A stretch of 37,751 nucleotides of DNA from DATMNI01 sp035570275 (GTDB lineage: Bacteria > Acidobacteriota > Terriglobia > Bryobacterales > Bryobacteraceae): contig DATMNI010000267.1 of the NCBI GenBank assembly GCA_035570275.1, forward strand, positions 1 to 37,751, given 5' to 3'. Below are positions 30,817-37,751 of the stretch, one piece after another (position 1 is the stretch's first letter; each line of letters starts with the position of its first letter). The position numbers and the translations under genes were made by a program. The notes beneath the pieces are model-generated. The model saw only the letters and a list, made by a program, of their open reading frames with translations, did not search any database and was not told the origin of the DNA.

Positions 30817-33462
30817 TTACTCCGCGCGCAGCGTGGCCATGGGGTCGATGCGCGAGGCCTGCCGCGCGGGAATGTAGGACGCGGCGAGGCCCACTAGAGA
30901 CAGGAACACCACGGCGGCGCCGAAGGTGAGCGGGTCGGCCGGAGAGACGCCATAGAGCAGCCCCTGCATCAGCCGGTTGAGCCAGAGCGCACCACCGATA
31001 CCCACCACGGCGCCGGCCAGAATCACGCGCAGGCTACGGGTGAGAACCATGCGTATCACGTCACCGGGTTGGGCGCCGATAGCCAGGCGGATGCCGATCT
31101 CGCGGAATCTCCAGCGCACCAGGAACGACATCACACCGTACAGCCCTACGCCCGCCAGCAGCAGGCCCAAGGCGGCGAAACAGGTCAGCAAAATGGTGGC
31201 CAGCCGCGGCCGGGAAACCGAATCGGTCAGGTGCTGCTCCATGGTTTCGACGGACGCCACCGGCTGCAGCGGATCCAATTGGGCCACGCGTTTGTGCACC
31301 TCCGGACCAAGGGCAACGGGGTCAAGTGCGGTGCGGATCACCAGGACGGCAGGGTCGCCGGACGACCCGGCCTGCCGGTAGGGGAAATAGATCACTGGCT
31401 CGGGCTCGGCGGCCAGACCAGCCGTTTTCACGTCGCCCACCTCTGCGACGATGGTGAGGTAAGGTTCCTGGGCCGTCATCCGAATGCGCTTGCCGAGAGG
31501 GTCTTCACCTGGGAAGATGCGGCGCGCGAAGGTTTCGCTGACCAGCGCGATGGGTGTCGCGCCCGCGGCATCGCTCTCCGCCATGGCGCGGCCACGCAGA
31601 ACCGGGATCCCCAAGACGCGGAAGTAGGCCGCGCTGACCGCGCACTGCCGGGCCGCCGGGGATCGGCCGGATGTGAACGCGCGTCCTTCGATTCCGAAGC
31701 CGTTGGTGGCGTGACCGCCGCCGGGGGGAAGGCTGCCGATGGCGGCGTCCTGCGCGCCCGGAAGATTACGGGCGGCTTCGACCACCTGGTCCAGAAAGGC
31801 GACCTGCTTTGGGCCGGAGGGGTACCGGGCCGGGCTGAGCTTGAGTTTCGCCATGAGCAGGCGATCCGGCTGAAATCCCAGATCGCGGTAGCGCATTTTC
31901 CAGAAGCTCTGCAGCATGAGGCCGCCGACGGTCAGCAGCACGATGGCAATGGCTACTTGGGCAGTAGCCAGCCCGTTGAGCCAGAATTGACGGCGCGCCC
32001 CGCCGGTGAGCGAGCGGCTGTCCGAGGCGAGTGAGGCTGCAATGGGAGCCCCCGCGCCTGAAAGCGCCGGCCCGATCCCGAAGACGAGGGCGCTGGCGGC
32101 GGCCGCGACCGCCGCAAAGGCGAGAACGCGGAGATCCAGGGGCAGGGCTGCAATGCCCGGGCCGCTGGTGGCGACCAGACTCAACAGAAGACCGCGCGTC
32201 CAGAAGGCCAGCGCCAGGCCGCCGGCACAACCCAGGGCGCCGAGCACCATGCTCTCGACTAAGAGTTGCCCGGCGATGCGCGAGCGCGAAGCGCCAAGCG
32301 CGGAGCGGACCGCCATCTCGCGCTGCCTGGAAACCGCGCGGCTCAGCAATAGATTGGCCACGTTGGCGCAGGCCATGAGCAGCAGAAAACCTACCGCGCA
32401 CAGCAGGGTCAGCAGGGTGGCGCGGACGTTGCCCACCAGCCACTCCTGTAGTCCAAGAACGCGGACGCTGAGTTGCACGCCGGCAAAGGGCCGGGGAAGA
32501 TGGGACTCGATCACCTCCATTTCCGCCCGCGCCTGTGCCAGCGAAACACCGGGTTTCAGGCGCGCGATCACGTTGCGGACGATGGTCATTTCGTTGCCGC
32601 GCTTCAGCTCCGCCTCTTCGTTCTTGCCCAGCGGCGTCATCAGGTCGATGGTTCCGTTTGGGAAGCGGAAGTCCCGCGGCAGGACGCCGACGACGGTGAG
32701 CGGCCGGTCGTCGAGCGTAATCGAACGGCCAATGACTTCGCGGTTGCCGCCAAAGCTCCGCTGCCAGAGACTATAGGAGAGGATGGCGACCGCGTCGCGG
32801 CCCTTGGCGTCTTCGCCGGGCAGGAAGTTGCGGCCCAGGAACGGTTGCACCTTCAGGATGGTCAGCAGATCGGCGGAGGCCTTCACGGTCCGCAGTTGCA
32901 GCGGCTCCGCAATGCCGGTGAGCGTTCGTGTGAAATCGGTAAAGCCGGCGATGGCGGTGAAGACGTGGTTCTGGGCGCGCCAGTCGAGGAAGTCGGACGT
33001 GAGCGTAACCTCATCGGCAGTTACCCCCTTGTGGGTTTCGACCACCGATACCAGGCGATCCGCCTCGGGGTAGGGCAGCGGACGCAGCAGCACGGCATCG
33101 ACCACGCTGAAGACCGCGGTGTTGGCGCCCACACCCAGGGCCAGCACCGAAACGGCGATGACGGCGAAGGCCGGGGATTTCCATAACTGGCGCAGGGCCA
33201 AGCGCAATTCGTGCCAGAACGTTTTCATGACGTTGTCTCCTTGGCGTTCGGGCGGCAGGCGGATTGCCAATCCGCCGCAGGTTAACAACCTGCCCCACAG
33301 CAGGCAGGCGCTGCGGATCAGGTCGGCGATGGTTCGCCACGCTAGCGCCAGGCTGGCACGCTCCCGCCACTGGTCGTCGAAGGTGGCCAGCATGCCGGCG
33401 CCGAAGGCGCGGCGAAACGCGGCGGGGAAGAGCCGCAAGAGAGCGCGCACCAGCAGGCGCAT
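30817..33462 (-). CDS. MacB/FtsX-type ABC transporter permease (ADOP family)
   Basis: An 881-residue protein. Order: a short N-terminal segment (1-52, LLRLFPAAFRRAFGAGMLAT), a stretch translated from a dispersed repeat (about 53-72), then MacB periplasmic core and two FtsX permease halves with four spans each block (SPAFAVIAVSVLALGVGANT near 95; VGFLLLMACANVANLLLSRA; C-terminal FLVRWRFREIGIRLAIGAQP), ending ARQASRIDPMATLRAE, typical of acidobacterial permeases. An ATG at 33228 has a strong AAGGAGA site 7 nt upstream and may be the real start. It overlaps the padR stop by one base, so PadR probably regulates it. No ATPase gene adjoins. Confidence 0.87.
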   Translation of the reverse strand: MRLLVRALLRLFPAAFRRAFGAGMLATFDDQWRERASLALAWRTIADLIRSACLLWGRLLTCGGLAIRLPPERQGDNVMKTFWHELRLALRQLWKSPAFAVIAVSVLALGVGANTAVFSVVDAVLLRPLPYPEADRLVSVVETHKGVTADEVTLTSDFLDWRAQNHVFTAIAGFTDFTRTLTGIAEPLQLRTVKASADLLTILKVQPFLGRNFLPGEDAKGRDAVAILSYSLWQRSFGGNREVIGRSITLDDRPLTVVGVLPRDFRFPNGTIDLMTPLGKNEEAELKRGNEMTIVRNVIARLKPGVSLAQARAEMEVIESHLPRPFAGVQLSVRVLGLQEWLVGNVRATLLTLLCAVGFLLLMACANVANLLLSRAVSRQREMAVRSALGASRSRIAGQLLVESMVLGALGCAGGLALAFWTRGLLLSLVATSGPGIAALPLDLRVLAFAAVAAAASALVFGIGPALSGAGAPIAASLASDSRSLTGGARRQFWLNGLATAQVAIAIVLLTVGGLMLQSFWKMRYRDLGFQPDRLLMAKLKLSPARYPSGPKQVAFLDQVVEAARNLPGAQDAAIGSLPPGGGHATNGFGIEGRAFTSGRSPAARQCAVSAAYFRVLGIPVLRGRAMAESDAAGATPIALVSETFARRIFPGEDPLGKRIRMTAQEPYLTIVAEVGDVKTAGLAAEPEPVIYFPYRQAGSSGDPAVLVIRTALDPVALGPEVHKRVAQLDPLQPVASVETMEQHLTDSVSRPRLATILLTCFAALGLLLAGVGLYGVMSFLVRWRFREIGIRLAIGAQPGDVIRMVLTRSLRVILAGAVVGIGGALWLNRLMQGLLYGVSPADPLTFGAAVVFLSLVGLAASYIPARQASRIDPMATLRAE
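33258..33299. repeat. Dispersed two-palindrome repeat, copy 5, inside a reading frame
   Basis: GGCGGATTGCCAATCCGCC followed by GCAGGTTAACAACCTGC and CCCACA. On the minus strand it is translated as part of residues about 53-70 of the permease frame. Confidence 0.9.
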
Positions 33463-33818
33463 TAGATGTTACCCTGTGGCAGCAGTTTGCGAAGCCGCAG
33501 CCTGTCTACCACCAGTGCCAGCCTTTCGGCTTCCGAGCGCAGGGTGCGCCGGCCCAGTCGGGTGAGCCGGTAGTTGCGGCGGCGGCCATCTTCGTCGGCC
33601 TCTGCAAGCCACCCGGCTTCCAGCAGACGGGCGAGAAGGCGGTACAGAGTGCCCACCTCCAGCCGCACCGTGCCTGCGGATTCGCGTTCCACTTCCTTCA
33701 TGATTTCGTATCCGTGGCGCGGTCCTTCGAGGAGCGCCAGCAGAATGTGAAAGTCGGCGGGCTTGAGGGGCGGCGGAGTGCGGGCGTCGTTCATAGCAGT
33801 GCCGTTCATGCCGGGCAT
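33462..33818 (-). CDS. PadR-family transcriptional regulator
   Basis: A 118-residue winged-helix protein: FHILLALLEGPRHGYEIMKEVE, VRLEVGTLYRLLARLLEAGW (recognition helix) and EDGRRRNYRLTRLGRRTL (wing) fit PadR. Start options are the ATGs at 33818, 33809 and 33794. Its stop shares a base with the permease start (TAATG). PadR plus long permease is a standard acidobacterial pair, and the regulator likely represses the operon, including itself. Confidence 0.9.
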   Translation of the reverse strand: MPGMNGTAMNDARTPPPLKPADFHILLALLEGPRHGYEIMKEVERESAGTVRLEVGTLYRLLARLLEAGWLAEADEDGRRRNYRLTRLGRRTLRSEAERLALVVDRLRLRKLLPQGNI

Positions 33819-33850
33819 ACCAGTGAATTGCTTATATGTATATTACTGGT
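33819..33850 (-). promoter_or_regulatory. Candidate padR promoter/operator
   Basis: Inverted pair ACCAGT (33819-33824) / ACTGGT (33845-33850) enclosing an AT-rich core that reads TATACATATAAG on the minus strand. A -10-like TATAAG (33836-33831) lies directly upstream of the padR ATG. Operator role is inferred from position. Confidence 0.4.
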
Positions 33851-35952
33851 AGTGGCGGGCGGTGTCAACCTGTTCGGCAGCCTTTTTCATCCGGCGAAAT
33901 TGTTCCACTAGCTGTTCCAATTGCGGTCGCGGCGTGCGCATGGGCCGCTGCAGCGCAACGGCTTCCGCTCCCAACGTCTCCGCCTCATCGAATTGGCCCA
34001 GGCGCGCCAATCCCAGGGCCGCATCCATGCGAGTCTGCGAAGGGCGCCAGTCGTTGTTTGGCCTGGCGTGCAGGTCAGCCAGGGTGATGGCACTGCGGAG
34101 AAGCGGCAGCGCGCGGGCGAAGTCGCCGGCAGCCCCATACACCTGGGCCGCGCTCTGGAGATCGCCGAGGTATGGTTCGCTGGTATTGCCGCTGAGCGAC
34201 TCCTGCAACTCCAACAGTTCCAGCGCCGAGGCCTCTGCCTTCTCCCATTGCGAGTGGGACTGCTCAAACTCGATTTTCATTCGCAATGGCTCAGCAAGAC
34301 TGCCGCTATCGGGACCGTTGGCATCGCTCAGCACGCTGCGATATTGTTCGATGGCGGCAGGCGCCTCGCCCAAGCGGTCCGGCTGAGCCATCAGAAAACG
34401 CGCATAGCTTTGCGTAACCGCGAGTAGCGGCTGCGTGTTGTCCACCGACCAGTTTTGCGCCAGCGCGAACAAGCGCTGGAAGAGCTGTTCGGCTTTGGCC
34501 GGTTCTTTGTTCGCGGCCAGCGCACCCGCAATTTGGGGCACGGTTCCCTCGACCTGCTGCCCATCGGCAGCGTCCGCGGCGGTATCGATTATATGCAGAG
34601 CCAGACCGTAAGCATCATCAAAGCGGTGCTGGTTCACGGCGGCCTGGGCCTTCTGCAGCTCTCTCCGATGAAAATCAGTCCGGCGGGAGGCATAGACGGA
34701 TCCGGCTGTGGCCGCAGGGCCTGGGCCGCCTGCCGATACTCATCGGCGCCCTTGGAGTCTCCCATTCTTTGGGCGACGGCGGCCAGATCGAAGAGCACGT
34801 TGATTTTCTGCTCCGGGTCCAGGTTCGAACTCACTGTCAGATAATCTTTCAGCCGGCTTATGCCTTGCGCGCCGCGCTCGGTCTCCGCCAGATATTGCGC
34901 ATACATGCCTACCACTTGGCATTCCTGCGGCTCACCCTGGCTCTCCTGCAGAATCTGCCGATAGACCTGGTCGGCCTGATCGAGCTGTCCGTCCAGGCGC
35001 ATGTAATCGGCCACACTTTGACTCATCGAGAGCGCCTGGCCGCGAATGCCGGGGTTGTCCGACGATTGCACGGCCGCGATCGCCTGCTGGATCGAGGCGA
35101 TGGCCTCGGTGTAATGCTCGCGGCCTGCGTAAAGGTCCGCCAGCGATTGCCAGGTGTCCACCTTGGCTTGCGGATCCGCCGCTTGTTCGGCCAAATTCCT
35201 GTAGATGGCGGCGGCGTCCTCAAGCTGCCCGTGCTGACCATAGAAATTCGCCAGTTCCGATTCGCCCTCCGATCCGAGCGTCCGGATTTTGACCGCGATG
35301 GCGGCAACGGCATCCGGACGGCCGAGTTGCTGATAGAGATTGGCCAGGCGCATGTAGGCGTAGATGTCGTTTTGGCCATAACTTCCGCTGACATAGCCGG
35401 CGGAATAAGTGAATTTGCCCGACACCACGATGGCGGGCCCCATTGTGGGTTGCGTCGCCGAGACTGGAGGCGCAGTTGCCCGTGCCGCCGCTGCCTGCTC
35501 CAGATATCCCACGGCCTTCAGCAGGTTGCCGTCCTGCCACCAGGAATCTGCCAGCGCATTCAGCACCGCGATGCGGGACGGATGCGAGTCGGGCAGCGAG
35601 CCGCTACGGGCCAGCGCTTCCAGCAGGACTGCTCGCGCCTGGGCGTTCCTACCCGAATTCCGATAAAGCTGCGCCACCTGCTGCACCCAGCCGGCGAATC
35701 GCGGCGAATCAACCGCCGCGCGCTGCAGCAGGGCCCGCGCCTGCTCCAGCGCGGCGGCGAATCGACCGCCGCGCGCTGCAGCAGGGCACGCGCCTGCTCC
35801 CGCGCCGCGGCGGCATCGTTGAACCGGCCGTCGCTTTGCGCCTGCGAGACCGCCTGGAGCGCCGTGTCCAGTGGCTCCTGCTGGGGTGATCGCCGGGGCG
35901 ATGATTGCGCCGCGGCGGCTAACGAAAAGACCAGCAGCGGTACGCGAAGCAT
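33843..35952 (-). pseudogene. Secreted TPR-repeat protein broken by frameshifts
   Basis: One gene of about 700 codons split into three frames. The 5' part starts at ATG 35952 with a signal peptide (MLRVPLLVFSLAAAAQ) and runs to AREQARALLQRAAVDSP. A 53-bp tandem duplication (35706-35811) then shifts the frame; the same peptide reappears in the next frame as LEQARALLQRAAVDSPRFAG and continues to a stop at 34634. A second probable frameshift near 34660-34700 leads to the last part (stop 33843), entered either by frameshift or by reinitiation at a GTGA overlap (34637-34634). All parts are TPR-like (for example NALADSWWQDGNLLKAVGYL; LANFYGQHGQLEDAAAIYRN). Assembly errors could mimic this. Confidence 0.7.
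35706..35811. repeat. 53-bp tandem duplication inside the TPR gene
   Basis: Copies at 35706-35758 and 35759-35811 differ at a few positions. 53 is not a multiple of three, so the second copy shifts the reading frame; deleting one copy restores a continuous frame. Confidence 0.9.
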
Positions 35953-36124
35953 GTTGGTGTAGACACCATCACAGCGAGTCCAGTTCCGCATATGGGCAGT
36001 CCTCCTCTGCATCCTGCGCTCCTTGCATGCGCGAGGCCGCGGAAAAAGGCTCGGTTTTGCGTGGTGCGCGGTGAGGGCCCCGTGTTCGGCAGCCCACGCC
36101 TGTGTCGGATTGGAGTCTGGTGCG

Positions 36125-37018
36125 CTACCTGGCGAGATGCTCCCGCGCGATTTCCGCGAAGTTCTTTGCCAGGGTTTTGTCGGACCCTGCCTTAATGCCC
36201 AGGTCGATAGTTGTCCGACACGCAGCATTCACGTCGCGGTACACTGCTCCAGGTATCGCCACATTGGCGACGCAAGCCGGAGCCAGGGAGACTCCAAGGC
36301 CGGCGGCTACCAGGCTCACCAAAGTCGGCCACTGCGGCGCATCCTGGACAATGTTGGGCCGGAATCTGTTGGCTTCGCAGCAGGCAATCGTGCGGTCGAA
36401 AGCGAGCGGCCCCATCCGGCGCGCAAAGAGGATGAAGGGCTCGTCCCGCAGGTCCTTGACTCGTAGCGAGCGTTTGCGAGCCAGGGCATGCGCCGCCGGA
36501 AGCACCGCCACATACGGTTCTCTAAGCCACGTGCTCATCTGAATCCCTGCAGTGGGGTCCCCATCCCGCAGGAAGGCCAAATCGATTGTGCCATCGAGCA
36601 GGGCGGCAGTCTGCGCGGACGTGACCAGTTCGCGCAGGCGAAGCTCCACCTTCGGGTAGCGGCGCCGGTAACTCTCAATGGCGGCCGGGAGATCGGCAAA
36701 CGTGACGGAGCCGCTGAATCCCACCGTCAGTGTCCCTTCCTCGCCGCGTCCCAGCCGCCTGACCTGTGCCAGATCGTCGTGAACTTTTTCGAGTGTGCTG
36801 CGGGCGCGTTCGGCCAGAAGCTGGCCGGCCAGTGTCAGCTTCACACCGCGTGTTGTCCGATCGAAGAGACGATGGCCGAGGAGCTGTTCGAGCCGTTTGA
36901 TCTGCTGACTGAGCGGCGGCTGGGCAATCCCCAGGCGCTGCGCCGCCTGGCTGAAGTGAAGCGTCTCCGCCACCGCCAGAAAGTAGCGAAGATGACGAAG
37001 TTCGATCTCTTCATTCAT
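36125..37018 (-). CDS. LysR-family transcriptional regulator
   Basis: A 297-residue LysR regulator. The N-terminal winged helix-turn-helix is LRHLRYFLAVAETLHFSQAA with QRLGIAQPPLSQQIKRLEQL and LFDRTTRGVKLTLAGQ. The effector-binding domain follows from about residue 95 (LTVGFSGSVTFADLPAAIES, LVSLVAAGLGVSLAPACV). It is divergent from the GNAT gene at 37105 with 86 bp between, so it may regulate that gene. The inducer is unknown. The 172 bp between its stop and the TPR gene start contain nothing recognised. Confidence 0.92.
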   Translation of the reverse strand: MNEEIELRHLRYFLAVAETLHFSQAAQRLGIAQPPLSQQIKRLEQLLGHRLFDRTTRGVKLTLAGQLLAERARSTLEKVHDDLAQVRRLGRGEEGTLTVGFSGSVTFADLPAAIESYRRRYPKVELRLRELVTSAQTAALLDGTIDLAFLRDGDPTAGIQMSTWLREPYVAVLPAAHALARKRSLRVKDLRDEPFILFARRMGPLAFDRTIACCEANRFRPNIVQDAPQWPTLVSLVAAGLGVSLAPACVANVAIPGAVYRDVNAACRTTIDLGIKAGSDKTLAKNFAEIAREHLAR

Positions 37019-37104
37019 ATCCCTATCATATAAACAAGCATGTTCTAGCTATTGGACATCTTGGAAGCCCCTGCACTAGCTTGGGTAGGAGGAGGCAATC
37101 CCCA

Positions 37105-37751
37105 GTGGCATTCTCCAGTACCAAAAACACGACGCGCTTCGTTGGCGGCTCAGACAATGCGCCAGGCCTGGTCACCCAGTTGGCCGCCCAGTTGGTCACC
37201 CACTTGGCCGCCCGGTCCGATGCGGCGCCCACTACCGTCACTCCGGCGGAAAACCGGCGGGATCTGGCGGGCACGGGCGGCGATCGGCCCATGACGAAGC
37301 CGGAAACAGAACTGACCATCCGCGAGTTCAGGTCAGGCGACGAATCTGCTTTTCGGCGGCTCAACGAGGAGTGGATCGTCCGCCACTTCGCCCTGGAGCC
37401 TAAGGACGAGTCGGCCTTGGCCGATCCGCAGCGCTCCATTCTGGACGCCGGCGGCAGAATCTTTTTGGCTGCCCGGCACGGCGAGGCGGTCGGCTGCTGC
37501 GCGCTGCTCGCCATGGGCCCGGGCGAGTTTGAATTGGCCAAGATGGCGGTCACGGAATCCTGTCAAGGGGCCGGCATTGGACGGCGTCTTCTCGACTATG
37601 CGATTGCCGCGGCCCGCGCTTCGGGCGCAACGCGTCTCTATCTGGAAACGAACCGAAAGCTTGGGGCGGCGATCCGGCTGTATGAATCCGCAGGCTTCCG
37701 GCACATCCCACCCGAGCGCGTCGTCGCCTCGCCTTACACACGCTCCAATGT
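37105..37751 (+). CDS. GNAT-family N-acetyltransferase, 3' end outside the window
   Basis: About 215 residues are visible before the window ends. The GTG at 37105 has AGGAGG 9 nt upstream; an ATG at 37291 is an alternative start. The acetyltransferase domain begins near TIREFRSGDESAFRRLNEEW and contains the acetyl-CoA loop CQGAGIGRRLLDYAIAAARA and RLYLETNRKLGAAIRLYESA, then GFRHIP. The substrate is unknown. The N-terminal ~62 residues are low-complexity and include a 24-bp DNA repeat, so they may be non-functional or a spurious extension. Confidence 0.85.
   Translation, partial: MAFSSTKNTTRFVGGSDNAPGLVTQLAAQLVTHLAARSDAAPTTVTPAENRRDLAGTGGDRPMTKPETELTIREFRSGDESAFRRLNEEWIVRHFALEPKDESALADPQRSILDAGGRIFLAARHGEAVGCCALLAMGPGEFELAKMAVTESCQGAGIGRRLLDYAIAAARASGATRLYLETNRKLGAAIRLYESAGFRHIPPERVVASPYTRSN
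37168..37215. repeat. 24-bp tandem repeat, two copies, in the GNAT N-terminal region
   Basis: 37168-37191 and 37192-37215 differ at three positions (core GGTCACCCAGTTGGCCGCCC). They encode LVTQLAAQ / LVTHLAAR. Confidence 0.85.

Noticed and set aside
18959..33299. Repeated GGCGGATT/CAGGTT sequences as CRISPR repeats
   Set aside because: They are internally palindromic, scattered over 14 kb in both orientations and not separated by regular spacers. No CRISPR array is present in the window.

Overview
The window looks like a chromosomal segment of a GC-rich soil bacterium, most likely an acidobacterium of the Solibacter/Bryobacterales type. The case is indirect: a TPR plus CRTAC1-type (VCBS/ASPIC-UnbV) pair, a PadR plus very long MacB/FtsX-type permease pair, a secreted DUF6152-type protein beside two uncharacterised secreted paralogues, and families of short palindromic repeats. 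No rRNA, tRNA, IS transposase or CRISPR array was seen.

Layout. 1-2900: end of a TPR gene, a secreted VCBS/UnbV protein, and a BrnT toxin remnant with an intact CopG-type antitoxin. 2980-7757 (minus): secreted DUF3089 hydrolase, DUF6152-type protein, two related secreted proteins, EcsC-family protein. 8362-10766 (plus): a compact, apparently foreign three-gene cluster with a P-loop NTPase and two small unknown proteins, a candidate undescribed conflict or defence system. 11068-16825 (minus): a tightly overlapped type III-A effector operon, cas10-csm2-csm3-csm4-csm5, without cas6, csm6, cas1/cas2 or array. Cas10 has the GGDD cyclase motif but no HD domain, Csm2 carries an RGG-rich N-terminal extension, and Csm4 carries a Pro/Glu-rich insertion of about 225 residues bounded by inverted DNA repeats.

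16909-24222: BON protein, parvulin-type isomerase, small membrane protein, aroB-ubiE pair (minus), MarR regulator with a ClC channel, and a VapBC toxin-antitoxin pair. 24398-26313: hslV-hslU protease operon. 26494-30758: Tat-exported TIM-barrel protein, a lone DUF4338 (DruA-like) gene, DUF2103 protein, pcm, and divergent NAD-type isocitrate dehydrogenase. 30817-37751: PadR/permease pair, a large secreted TPR gene broken by a 53-bp tandem duplication and probably a second frameshift, a LysR regulator, and a GNAT acetyltransferase cut by the window end.

Housekeeping functions (AroB/UbiE, HslVU, Pcm, Icd) alternate with accessory ones (type III-A CRISPR, NTPase cluster, two toxin-antitoxin loci, DruA-like gene). 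The segment is also rich in small-scale DNA duplication: a dispersed two-palindrome repeat in five places, short tandem repeats that became protein tails, and three operon junctions where the stop-codon neighbourhood is reiterated.
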